From Pricia sp. (GTDB taxonomy: Bacteria; Bacteroidota; Bacteroidia; Flavobacteriales; Flavobacteriaceae), in contig JAGXIC010000202.1 of the NCBI GenBank assembly GCA_024635875.1, positions 1 through 39,869 on the forward strand: a stretch of DNA of 39,869 nt. The letters are read 5' to 3'. The notes beneath the pieces were generated by a model. It was not told the DNA's origin, ran no database searches, and saw only the letters and a list, made by a program, of their open reading frames with translations. The translations under genes and the position numbers were made by a program. Positions 16,444 to 24,839 of this stretch are shown here, piece by piece (the stretch's first letter is position 1; each line of letters opens with the position of its first letter).

Positions 16444-17704
16444 ATTATGGGCCTCTACATACAAAGAGTTTTTACTGCTGACTCGGGATTTTGGCGGCTT
16501 GGCCATCCTTTTCTTGATGCCCTTGCTATTAGTGATTACCATAACCCTTGTCCAAAATGATACCTTCAAGACCTTGAAGGAAACAAAAATTCCCATTCTT
16601 TTAGTAGACAACGACCAAGGCGAGGTCTCAAAAAGCATCCTACAAAACCTTAAAAATTCGCCACTTTTTGAAGTCAATTCCCAATCCAGCGAAAAGTCGG
16701 TCAAAGAACTGGTGCTGACCGGTAAATATCAATTGGGCATCGTTATCCCGAAAAACCTATCCAAAGATTTAAATCTCAAAGTTGCTGAAAATGTCGAGGG
16801 CATTCTAGAAATATTTGGGGAGGAAGAGGAAAGTATACCCTTGGTAAAATCGAAACTAAAGCCTAAAGAAATCAGGCTCTATTTTGATCCGGCCACACAG
16901 TTTTCCTTCCGGAATTCGATTAAAAGTGGCATCGACCAAATGGTATCCAAAATCGAGACCCAGACCATCTACAAAGCTTTTCAGGAAGAGCTGACGGACG
17001 ACCCCTCCGAAGACATCTTCGACACGGAACCATTTATACTTTTTAAAGAAATAGTACCTTCGGACGGGGAAAAGGAAATCATACCAAACGCCACCCAGCA
17101 CAACATTCCCGCTTGGACGCTTTTTGCCATTTTCTTTATCATCTTGCCGCTTTCAATCAACATGGTAAAAGAAAAAAATCAAGGCACCTTTGTCCGGTTA
17201 CGGACCCATCCGGTTGCATATGCGACCTTTCTTGGTGGAAAAACAATTGTCTTTTTAGGGGTGGCCTTGATTCAGTTTGCTTTGATGCTGCTGATAGGCA
17301 TTTATCTTTTTCCATGGATCGGCCTTCCCAAGTTGGATGTTTCGGGCAGACTACCCCTACTATTTTTCGTAGCTTCTTTTGCCGGCCTGGCAGCCGTAGG
17401 TCTCGGCCTGTTATTGGGCACTGTTGCAAAGACACAGGAACAATCCGCTCCCTTTGGAGCCACCTTCGTTGTTATTCTTGCGGCATTGGGCGGGGTTTGG
17501 GTACCGGTTTTCGCCATGCCGAAATTTATGCAGGTGCTTTCGAATATTTCCCCCATGAACTGGGGTCTCAACGCTTTTTACGATGTTTTCTTGCGGAATG
17601 TTGGGATACTGGAACTGCTACCCGAAATTGCCTTGTTATTTTTGTTTTTTGTGGTTACAGTGGTGATTTCCGTAGTGTATAATGAGCGGAAGAACGCGGT
17701 GTGA
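16436..17704 (+). CDS. ABC-2 type transporter permease
   Basis: 422 residues. One transmembrane helix at about 20-38, then a large extracytoplasmic domain to about 222, then five helices in the C-terminal part (roughly 224-243, 268-290, 303-325, 335-355, 392-415). This is the layout of ABC-2 exporters such as YhhJ-like half transporters. The conserved region near residue 355-375 (VPVFAMPKFMQ ... SPMNWGLNAFYD) is typical. It pairs with the ATPase upstream (8-base overlap). A 203-base gap follows, with a new promoter candidate. Confidence 0.92.
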   Translation: MHKLWASTYKEFLLLTRDFGGLAILFLMPLLLVITITLVQNDTFKTLKETKIPILLVDNDQGEVSKSILQNLKNSPLFEVNSQSSEKSVKELVLTGKYQLGIVIPKNLSKDLNLKVAENVEGILEIFGEEEESIPLVKSKLKPKEIRLYFDPATQFSFRNSIKSGIDQMVSKIETQTIYKAFQEELTDDPSEDIFDTEPFILFKEIVPSDGEKEIIPNATQHNIPAWTLFAIFFIILPLSINMVKEKNQGTFVRLRTHPVAYATFLGGKTIVFLGVALIQFALMLLIGIYLFPWIGLPKLDVSGRLPLLFFVASFAGLAAVGLGLLLGTVAKTQEQSAPFGATFVVILAALGGVWVPVFAMPKFMQVLSNISPMNWGLNAFYDVFLRNVGILELLPEIALLFLFFVVTVVISVVYNERKNAV

Positions 17705-17895
17705 ATTTATATGAAAGCTTCCTTGCGTTTGTTGACTCTTAGGAAACACGTCGCAAACCGGTGAATTTTTGAGGTTTGAAAAGCAAGCGAAGTTGAACGA
17801 CCTTACACTTTCGCTCAAAAGATAAATTGTTATGCCTAATACGGGAGGTAACCTTTGAAGCTCAGTTGACCAACGGGAGCTCGTCATTAAAGCCT

Positions 17896-17903
17896 TATTT
17901 TTG
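17896..17903 (+). promoter_or_regulatory. -7 promoter box TATTTTTG before the thioesterase
   Basis: TATTTTTG is a perfect match to the Bacteroidota -7 consensus TAnnTTTG, ending 4 bases before ATG 17908. A transcript from it would be almost leaderless. No TTTG is found at the usual 19-base spacing (nearest TTG is 27 bases upstream), so this stays tentative. It would start the second half of the pigment cluster. Confidence 0.35.
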
Positions 17904-17907
17904 TAAA

Positions 17908-18333
17908 ATGAAACAACAAATCAGCCACACCAGTGAAGTCCGGATACGCTTTGCGGAGTGCGACCCATTAGGCATTGTCTGGCATGGCAATTACTTACAG
18001 TTTTTCGAGGATGGTCGTGAGGCTTTCGGCCGCTATCACGGTATTTCGTACCTCGATCAAAAGGCGAATAATTTCTCGACCCCGATCGTATCATCAAAAT
18101 GCGAACATAAATTGCCCCTCCGCTATGGGGATGTCGCGACCATAAAAACGATCTATATGGATTCGCCCGCTGCCAAAATGATTTTTAAATATGAGGTTTT
18201 AAATCCCGAGGGTCAGGTGGCATGTACCGGTGAAACTGTTCAGGTTTTTGTGGAATTGGGTGGGGAACTTTCATTGATCATTCCCGATTTCTTTAGGAAT
18301 TGGAAAATAAAAATGGATTTGTTGGATGCATAA
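17908..18333 (+). CDS. 4HBT-type acyl-CoA/ACP thioesterase
   Basis: 141 residues from ATG 17908 (an in-frame ATG 17827 adds 27 poorly conserved residues). Hotdog fold of the 4-hydroxybenzoyl-CoA thioesterase/YbgC group: RIRFAECDPLGIVWHGNYLQFFE at 12-34 carries the catalytic Asp19 and the HGNY signature. Thioesterases of this group occur in aryl polyene clusters and release or edit acyl chains on the ACP. It overlaps the next ketosynthase by 8 bases. It could free the polyene carboxylic acid or remove stalled intermediates. Confidence 0.88.
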   Translation: MKQQISHTSEVRIRFAECDPLGIVWHGNYLQFFEDGREAFGRYHGISYLDQKANNFSTPIVSSKCEHKLPLRYGDVATIKTIYMDSPAAKMIFKYEVLNPEGQVACTGETVQVFVELGGELSLIIPDFFRNWKIKMDLLDA

Positions 18334-19468
18334 CACCTATCTATCACATAATAACATCGTTTCATCGCTCGGTTTTGATAGCGTTATCGTTGTGGACCAG
18401 ATCAGCAATGAAATTTCGGGGCTACGATTAATACAAGAGCCAAAAATTTTTGAATCCCCTTTATACTCCTCCATGATTTCCGAGGAGGTGTTGAACGAGG
18501 TGTTTGACCGATTGCGTACAAAATTACCGCATACCCGATTGGAAAAGATGTTAATGGTCTCGCTCAAAACTATCTTGAAGGCCTCGAAAATTGAACTTAC
18601 CCATCGGGTAGGGCTATTAATTTCTACGACAAAGGGTAATATTGATGTGCTTGAAAAAGACAGCAGGTTCCCAAAAGAACGGGCCTATTTAAGTACTTTG
18701 GGCACCGAACTACAAAACTATTTCGGCTTCGTCACCGAGCCTATAGTAGTCTCGAATGCTTGCGTTTCCGGGGTTTTAGCTATCACGGTTGCCAAAAGAT
18801 TAGTCGATCATGGAAAATTTGACCATGTTTTCGTGGTGGCAGGCGATCTCGTTACCAAATTCATTATTTCGGGATTTAATTCCTTTCAGGCCTTGAGCGA
18901 TTTACCTTGCCGGCCGTATTGTAAGTCCCGATCAGGCATCAATATTGGAGAAGTTGCGGCAAGCGTTCTGGTCACAAAAGATAAAAGTCGATTGGTCGAA
19001 GAATCCGTCGAAATTTTGGGGGCAGCATCCTGCAACGATGCCAACCATATTTCCGGGCCATCGCGCACCGGAGAGGGGTTGTTCCGCAGTGTGAATTGGG
19101 CCCTGAAGGAAGCCCATCTATCCCCAGAGGATATCGATTACATCTCGGCCCACGGCACCGCAACGATGTACAACGATGAAATGGAAGCCATTGCTTTTAA
19201 TCGGGCCGGTCTGGGCGATACGCCTTTAAATAGTCTCAAAGGCTATTTTGGCCATACGCTCGGCGCATCGGGATTATTAGAAACCATTATTGGCATGCAC
19301 TCTTTGCAGCGAAATACCTTGTTCGCCTCTAGAGGTTTCAAGGAATTGGGCGTTTCGCAATCTTTGAATATCATCGAAAAAACAACTCCTAAAAAACTCA
19401 ATACCTTTTTAAAGACGGCCTCCGGCTTTGGGGGGAGCAATACGGCAGCGGTTTTTAGGAAGGTCTAG
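18326..19468 (+). CDS. Beta-ketoacyl-ACP synthase, divergent
   Basis: 380 residues with an intact triad: Cys146 (SNACVSG), His276 (SAHGTA) and His310 (KGYFGHT, Lys305). The N-terminal 90 residues are divergent from FabF, and the protein is shorter, so it may be the priming or specialised ketosynthase that accepts the aryl-ACP starter. Coupled to the thioesterase by an 8-base overlap. After it comes a 128-base gap with a -7 box, so the methyltransferase may be separately controlled. Confidence 0.88.
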   Translation: MHNTYLSHNNIVSSLGFDSVIVVDQISNEISGLRLIQEPKIFESPLYSSMISEEVLNEVFDRLRTKLPHTRLEKMLMVSLKTILKASKIELTHRVGLLISTTKGNIDVLEKDSRFPKERAYLSTLGTELQNYFGFVTEPIVVSNACVSGVLAITVAKRLVDHGKFDHVFVVAGDLVTKFIISGFNSFQALSDLPCRPYCKSRSGINIGEVAASVLVTKDKSRLVEESVEILGAASCNDANHISGPSRTGEGLFRSVNWALKEAHLSPEDIDYISAHGTATMYNDEMEAIAFNRAGLGDTPLNSLKGYFGHTLGASGLLETIIGMHSLQRNTLFASRGFKELGVSQSLNIIEKTTPKKLNTFLKTASGFGGSNTAAVFRKV

Positions 19469-19562
19469 AGCCAAATCGCACTAAAACCTACAAATGGATA
19501 TGAAGTCTCCGTATCAAAGTGAATAGATGCTCTTTAAAATTTCCCGATTAACCTACAATCCG

Positions 19563-19570
19563 TAAATTTG
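19563..19570 (+). promoter_or_regulatory. -7 promoter box TAAATTTG before the methyltransferase
   Basis: TAAATTTG, perfect to TAnnTTTG, 26 bases before ATG 19597. The region 19 bases upstream holds only TTTC instead of TTTG at the -33 position, so strength is uncertain. It lies in the gap after the ketosynthase stop. Confidence 0.4.
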
Positions 19571-19596
19571 CGCACCGAAAAGAATTGAATCCCAGC

Positions 19597-20658
19597 ATGT
19601 CCAAAAAAAAGATAAAAGCCATCGAAGCCTTGGAGGAGGCGCAGAAAATTGCTTTTGCCCCCTTTGTTTTCCAAACAACGATGACTTTGCGCAAGCTGGG
19701 GGTTCTAAATTATCTGTTCGAGAAGGGTAATGACGGCGGAGTAACAATTGAAAGCCTTTCCCAAGCACTTTCCATCAGCGAATACGGGCTGAGCGTGTTG
19801 CTGGAAATTGCAGAAAGCTCCGATATTGTAGAGAAAAATAGCGGCGGAGGCTACGAACTGAGCAAAATCGGTTACTTCCTGAACTACAACAAAATGACTG
19901 AAGCAAACCTAAATTTTACACAGGACGTCTGTTATCAAGGCCTGTTTCACTTGCATGAGGCCATACAGAAAGGGGAACCAAGTGGACTGAAGGAATTGGG
20001 ACCATGGCCCACTGTATATGAAGGTCTATCACAGCTGCCGTCGCATGTTCAAAAATCATGGTTCGAATTTGACCACTTTTATTCCGATGAAATTTTCGCG
20101 GAAGCGCTACCGTTGGTATTTCGGCATAAACCCAAGACCCTTTTCGATATCGGAGGAAATACTGGTAAGTTCGCGGTGCTCTGTTGCAAATACGACCCAG
20201 ATGTACACGTAAGAATATTCGATTTGCCCGGCCAATTAGCGAAGGCACTTTCCAACGCCGAGGAAAACGGGTTAAAGAATAGGATTTCCGGTCAGGAAAT
20301 TGATTGGCTTTCGAAAAACCCGCAAATTCATGAAGGAGCCGATACGATTTGGATGAGCCAGTTTTTAGATTGTTTTTCCAAGGGAGAAATCCTAAAAATA
20401 TTGAGGAACTGTGTACAATCGATGGATGCTACAACGCAATTGATCATTATTGAAACCTTTACCGATCGCCAGAAATTCGACAATGCCCGTTTTACCTTGG
20501 AAGCGACGTCATTATATTTTACGGCCTTGGCCAACGGTAATAGCAAGATGTACCAGGCGACCGAATTTTTGGACCTTATTGGGCAGGCCGGATTGCAATT
20601 GAAAGAAGACTTATCCGTTGGGGAATTTCACACCATGTTCGTTTGTAAAAAGACGTAA
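19597..20658 (+). CDS. SAM-dependent O-methyltransferase-like enzyme
   Basis: 353 residues from ATG 19597 (TTG 19585 is also in frame). The N-terminal 100 residues form a winged-helix dimerisation-like part, typical for plant-type/polyketide O-methyltransferases. The SAM-binding loop is FDIGGNTG (183-190), followed by an acidic residue strand (VRIFDLPG), and WMSQFLDCFS (about 250) takes the usual catalytic-loop position, although no clear general-base His is evident there. It could methylate the ring of the aryl head (flexirubins can carry ring methyl groups) or a hydroxyl. Gaps of 128 and 135 bases isolate it from its neighbours. Confidence 0.82.
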   Translation: MSKKKIKAIEALEEAQKIAFAPFVFQTTMTLRKLGVLNYLFEKGNDGGVTIESLSQALSISEYGLSVLLEIAESSDIVEKNSGGGYELSKIGYFLNYNKMTEANLNFTQDVCYQGLFHLHEAIQKGEPSGLKELGPWPTVYEGLSQLPSHVQKSWFEFDHFYSDEIFAEALPLVFRHKPKTLFDIGGNTGKFAVLCCKYDPDVHVRIFDLPGQLAKALSNAEENGLKNRISGQEIDWLSKNPQIHEGADTIWMSQFLDCFSKGEILKILRNCVQSMDATTQLIIIETFTDRQKFDNARFTLEATSLYFTALANGNSKMYQATEFLDLIGQAGLQLKEDLSVGEFHTMFVCKKT

Positions 20659-20793
20659 CACATTAGATATAAGACAGTAGGAATACTGTTTGGTGAAAAA
20701 AAATGACATCATAAATTTACCGATGGGAGTTTCGCACCACACAATTTACAGGTCTAAAATCTGATGTCCCACATCTAAAAACTTATATCTCTT

Positions 20794-21411
20794 TTGGACA
20801 AAATTTCTCACATATCAGCGTACTGCCATGTTAAGAAAAACGCCATCTCACTTAACGAGAACATCCTTTTCGAAAATACTGCCGGCGACTTTGCCGGTTA
20901 CATGAAATCGGCCTATTCCCATTTTAAGATAGAGTATCCCAAGTTTTTTAAGATGGACCGATTGAGCAAACTGGCCTTTTTGGCAGCGGAAGTACTTTTG
21001 GGACATCCGAATACATCCAAAGAAAATCGAAATATGGCCGTTGTACTTTCAAACAGTGCCTCCAGTTTGGATACCGACCGAAAATATCAGGAATCCATCT
21101 CCGATGCACACAATTTTTACCCGAGTCCCGCCGTTTTCGTCTATACTTTGCCCAATATCTGTATCGGCGAAATTAGCATACGGCATAAACTGCGTTCTGA
21201 GAATAGTTTTTTTATCTTTGATGCGTTTAGTCCGGGGTTTTTAAAAGATTATTCCGAAAGTTTGTTGCAGACGGATAATACGGACGAGGTACTCTGCGGA
21301 TGGGCCGACGTCGATGAAGACAGCTACGAGGCTTTTTTATATCTCGTATCCCCGATTGGAAACTATTCACATGACGAACCACAATTAACCAAATTATACG
21401 CAACCCCATGA
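20794..21411 (+). CDS. Short ketosynthase-like protein (possible chain-length factor)
   Basis: 205 residues. It resembles only the N-terminal half of a ketosynthase: SNSASSLDTD, then PSPAVFVYTLPNICIGEISI, a pattern of the Ketoacyl-synt_2 family found in aryl polyene loci and called chain-length factor. The segment with the catalytic Cys is missing, as are both His motifs, so it cannot condense on its own. The start is TTG at 20794: a stop sits 15 bases before it and the next Met is residue 37, past conserved sequence. It overlaps the ACP gene as ATGA (21408-21411), so the two are coupled. Confidence 0.75.
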   Translation: MDKISHISAYCHVKKNAISLNENILFENTAGDFAGYMKSAYSHFKIEYPKFFKMDRLSKLAFLAAEVLLGHPNTSKENRNMAVVLSNSASSLDTDRKYQESISDAHNFYPSPAVFVYTLPNICIGEISIRHKLRSENSFFIFDAFSPGFLKDYSESLLQTDNTDEVLCGWADVDEDSYEAFLYLVSPIGNYSHDEPQLTKLYATP

Positions 21412-21665
21412 GTGAGTTGAAACAAGAACTAAAAGAAAAAATCATAGAGCAACTGAACCTTGAGGACGTTGCCATCGAGGAAATCAAGGATACCGATCCG
21501 CTTTTCGGCGAAGGTCTGGGCCTGGATTCTATCGACGCTTTGGAACTGATCGTAATGCTCGATAAAGACTACGGTATCAAATTGGCAGATCCCAAGCAGG
21601 GCAAATCGATTTTCGAATCGGTCGAGACCATGGCCGTTTATATTAAGGAACATCGCAGTCGATAG
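21408..21665 (+). CDS. Acyl carrier protein 2
   Basis: 85 residues with the phosphopantetheine site Ser41 in LGLDSIDALEL. More FabF-pathway-like than ACP 1. It overlaps the short ketosynthase-like gene and precedes the third ketosynthase by 125 bases, so it is the probable carrier for polyene elongation by that pair. A DSI rather than DSL core distinguishes it from ACP 1 and argues against recent duplication. Confidence 0.93.
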   Translation: MSELKQELKEKIIEQLNLEDVAIEEIKDTDPLFGEGLGLDSIDALELIVMLDKDYGIKLADPKQGKSIFESVETMAVYIKEHRSR

Positions 21666-21790
21666 GTCTAGACTGCAGTCGACCCTGACAAATCGATGAT
21701 AATCCGTTTCTGATACAACTTACAAAACCGCCTCTGGTAGATTAACGAGTGGTTACCTAAACGAGCTAAAAACACTTCCTGAATCCAAGA

Positions 21791-22999
21791 ATGATAAAAG
21801 GCGTAGCAATAACGGGCATGGGTATCATTTCCGCCATTGGCAACAATGTAGCGGAGAATTATGCGTCGCTTATTGCGGGTAAAAAGGGAATTTCAAGGAT
21901 TTCACAGATTGATACCGTACATAAGGATGATATCATGGTCGGCGAAATCGCCGATACCAATGCCGTTCTGGAAAAGCAACTTGGATTTGCCGAAAACGAG
22001 GTTTCACGCACCGTTTTAATAGGATGTATCGCAGCGAATGAGGCTATTTTGAATGCTGGAATTACCGATATCAACGACGCCAGAACCGGAATGATTTCCG
22101 GCACCACCGTCGGTGGTATGGACAAATCCGAGCAATATTTTTATGATTATTTCGACCGCCCCGAGGTTAGGCAGCACATCACCGGGCTTCATGCCGGCGA
22201 TTCCACTAAAAAGATTGCAGCTCATTTAGGACTCGAAGAAAGCTTTGTTACCACCATCAGCACTGCCTGTTCCTCTGCGGCCAACGCTATCATGCTGGGT
22301 GCGCGGATGATCAAATCGGGACAATTGGACCGCGCCATTGTCGGGGGCACCGATTGCCTTTCAAAATTCACGATCAACGGCTTCAAGACCTTATTGATTT
22401 TATCCGACACGTACAGCTCCCCTTTCGATGAAGAACGCAAAGGGCTGAATTTAGGGGAAGCCGCCGCCTACCTCGTCTTGGAATCGGATGCGCTTGTTCA
22501 AAAAGAGGCTAAAAAAGTGTTGGGCTACGTCACAGGTTACGGTAACGCCAACGATGCCTATCACCAAACAGCCTCCTCGGAACATGGAGACGGGGCAGTA
22601 TTGGCCATGGGAAAAGCCCTTAAAACAGCGGGCTTGCAACCTTCCGATATCGACTATGTCAATGCCCATGGCACCGCAACACCGAACAACGACCTTTCCG
22701 AAGGACGGGCCTTGATTCGATTGTTTGGAAAAAACGTACCAGAATTCAGTTCAACGAAAGCCTCGACAGGCCATACCTTAGCGGCTGCGGGGGGGGTAGA
22801 AGCCGTATATTCTGTACTGGCACTACAAAACGATACTATTTTTCCTAATTTGAATTATAAAACACCTATGACGGAATTTGACCTTGAACCGATTACCGAG
22901 GTCACCAAAAAACCGTTACGTCATGTGTTATCGAATTCGTTCGGGTTTGGGGGGAACTGTTCGACGTTGATATTTTCTAAGGATAAATCATTAGCTTAA
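21791..22999 (+). CDS. Beta-ketoacyl-ACP synthase (FabF type, elongating)
   Basis: 402 residues. Full triad: Cys160 (STACSSA), His293 (NAHGTA) and His328 (STKASTGHT, Lys323). It is the most FabF-like of the three active ketosynthases, placed between ACP 2 and a triad-less ketosynthase homologue that starts 2 bases after its stop. That layout recalls KS/CLF heterodimers of type II polyketide systems, so it is the best candidate for iterative polyene elongation. Confidence 0.93.
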   Translation: MIKGVAITGMGIISAIGNNVAENYASLIAGKKGISRISQIDTVHKDDIMVGEIADTNAVLEKQLGFAENEVSRTVLIGCIAANEAILNAGITDINDARTGMISGTTVGGMDKSEQYFYDYFDRPEVRQHITGLHAGDSTKKIAAHLGLEESFVTTISTACSSAANAIMLGARMIKSGQLDRAIVGGTDCLSKFTINGFKTLLILSDTYSSPFDEERKGLNLGEAAAYLVLESDALVQKEAKKVLGYVTGYGNANDAYHQTASSEHGDGAVLAMGKALKTAGLQPSDIDYVNAHGTATPNNDLSEGRALIRLFGKNVPEFSSTKASTGHTLAAAGGVEAVYSVLALQNDTIFPNLNYKTPMTEFDLEPITEVTKKPLRHVLSNSFGFGGNCSTLIFSKDKSLA

Positions 23000-23001
23000 A
23001 A

Positions 23002-24069
23002 ATGCCGGTCTACATAAACAGCATAGGTTCCGTTTCCGCCCAAAGGACGTTCGACAATTCGATTTTTTTAGAAGAAATCGTTCGCTATACCGATACCGTA
23101 TTGGAAATTATCACTCCAAATTACAAAGATTATATACCTCCGGCTGCGGCACGTAGAATGGCCAAAGGCATCAAAATGAGCACCGTCAGTGCCAAGACCG
23201 CCATGACCGAGGCCGGCATGGAAGAAGACGAAATCGATGCCATTATCGTAGGCACTGGATTGGGTTGTATCGGCGATTCCGAAAAATTCGTCAGCGATAT
23301 TCTTGATAACGACGAGCAGTTTTTGACGCCTACACGCTTTATACAATCCTCGCACAATACCGTTGCGGGGCAGATTGCCTTGGGTATGGGCTGCATGGGG
23401 CATAATTTCACCTACGTTCATTCCGCAATTTCTTTCGAATCGGCGGTATTGGACGCCAAAATGCTATTGGAAAACGGAGAGGCAAAACATATTCTGGTCG
23501 GTGGAGTCGATGAATTGGTCGACCATCATGTAAACACCCATCGATTGATCGGGCATATCAAACAAGAACCGGTCGAGACCATGTCGGTCTTAAAATCCGG
23601 AACCAAAGGGGCAATATTTTCGGAGGGGGCACATTTTTTTACGCTTTCCAGTGAAAAACGGCCCTCCTGTTACGCCGAACTTTTGGCGGTCAAGACTTTA
23701 AATACCTTAGGGGAAAATCAAGTTTCCGGAAAAACGCGATCCTTTTTATCTGAAAACGGAATAGAGCCAGATGCCGTAGATGTTATTATTCTGGGATATA
23801 ATGGAGATGCGGAATTTGACGGTTACTACGATACGCTCGCTAACGCCTTGTTCAAAGACGCGGTTCAAGTATACTTTAAACATTTATCGGGTGAATTTGA
23901 TACGGCCTCCGGTTTTGGGTTTTGGTTGGGGAACAAAATATTAAAAGAACAGACCATTCCCGATGCAGTTCGGATGAATTCCGTCGCTACGAATTCTCCA
24001 AAAACCGTACTGATCTACAACCAATATCGCGGCGAAAACCATAGTCTTACCTTGCTTCGAAAATGCTGA
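23002..24069 (+). CDS. Ketosynthase-fold protein without catalytic triad
   Basis: 355 residues. The thiolase fold is recognisable (MPVYINSIGSVSAQ start, IDAIIVGTGLGC, a TASGFGF end like GFGG), but the catalytic residues are replaced: the Cys position falls in HSAISFES (Ile143), the first His aligns with Asn in LGYNGDA (about 267), and the second with Glu in KHLSGEFD (297). It therefore cannot perform condensation and is likely a structural partner of the ketosynthase just upstream (2-base gap). It overlaps the deacetylase gene by 7 bases. Confidence 0.85.
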   Translation: MPVYINSIGSVSAQRTFDNSIFLEEIVRYTDTVLEIITPNYKDYIPPAAARRMAKGIKMSTVSAKTAMTEAGMEEDEIDAIIVGTGLGCIGDSEKFVSDILDNDEQFLTPTRFIQSSHNTVAGQIALGMGCMGHNFTYVHSAISFESAVLDAKMLLENGEAKHILVGGVDELVDHHVNTHRLIGHIKQEPVETMSVLKSGTKGAIFSEGAHFFTLSSEKRPSCYAELLAVKTLNTLGENQVSGKTRSFLSENGIEPDAVDVIILGYNGDAEFDGYYDTLANALFKDAVQVYFKHLSGEFDTASGFGFWLGNKILKEQTIPDAVRMNSVATNSPKTVLIYNQYRGENHSLTLLRKC

Positions 24070-24839
24070 GGCGTAGGGTGGTCAATCCCGTCGCCCTGAT
24101 TTCGCTTTTGGCCTTGACGATACTGGCTTTCTTTTTCGCCATACCTTGGTGGGCCTACGCCCTCGTTGTGCTCGCTTGGTTCTTGATTACGCTATGCGGT
24201 TCGTTTTTCGTCGGATGGGACTATCATCTCAAATCCCACCACTGTAACAAAAAAAGTATCGGCAATTGGGTGTCCTTGACCTTTGATGACGGGCCAAACC
24301 CCGAGTTTACACCGAAAGTCTTGAAACTTCTAAAGGAACACAGTGCGAAAGCGACCTTTTTCTGTATCGGACGACACCTTGAAAATCATCCTGATATCCT
24401 GAAGCAAATTCTTGCCGATGGGCATTCTGTTGGAAACCATACCTACTCACATTCCAAATCTTTCGGATTTTTTGGGGAAACAAAAGTATTGGCAGAACTG
24501 AAACAGACGAAATCCGTAGTCCACAATCTGACCGGACTGAAAATGAACCTTTACCGCCCGGCCTTCGGTGTCACCAATCCACAGATCGAAAAAGCGGTCA
24601 AAAATCTTAAATTAGAGTCCATCGGGTGGAACGTACGCTCATTGGACACCACGCCAAGATCCGAAAAGGCGGTTTTAGACCGAATTATCAATACGGTTTC
24701 AAAAGGCGACATTATCTTGTTGCATGATACCAGCGAAAAAACGATAGCGGTTTTGGAACGGTTATTGGTATTTTTGCAGGAAGAAAATCTGCTGTCGGTC
24801 ACAGTAGAAGAGCTGTTGGAAATCGAAGCTTATGGATAA
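24063..24839 (+). CDS. Polysaccharide deacetylase family protein, membrane-anchored
   Basis: 258 residues. Two transmembrane helices at about 10-28 and 30-52, then a NodB-homology domain: motif 1 LTFDDGPN (Asp75, Asp76), motif 2 HSVGNHTYSH (His126, His130), motif 3 YRPAFG, a tryptophan strand GWNVRS, and the His motif ILLHD. All metal ligands are present, so it is probably an active metal-dependent deacetylase acting on the outer face of the inner membrane. Its role in pigment formation is not known; removing a protecting acyl group is possible. Overlaps both neighbours by 7-8 bases. Confidence 0.9.
   Translation: MLRRRVVNPVALISLLALTILAFFFAIPWWAYALVVLAWFLITLCGSFFVGWDYHLKSHHCNKKSIGNWVSLTFDDGPNPEFTPKVLKLLKEHSAKATFFCIGRHLENHPDILKQILADGHSVGNHTYSHSKSFGFFGETKVLAELKQTKSVVHNLTGLKMNLYRPAFGVTNPQIEKAVKNLKLESIGWNVRSLDTTPRSEKAVLDRIINTVSKGDIILLHDTSEKTIAVLERLLVFLQEENLLSVTVEELLEIEAYG

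Noticed and set aside
21666-21690. TCTAGA, CTGCAG and GTCGAC side by side, like a cloning polylinker
   Set aside because: Only 18 bases, not a known polylinker order, and the surrounding sequence is normal for this genome; a GACTGCAGTC palindrome by chance is enough.
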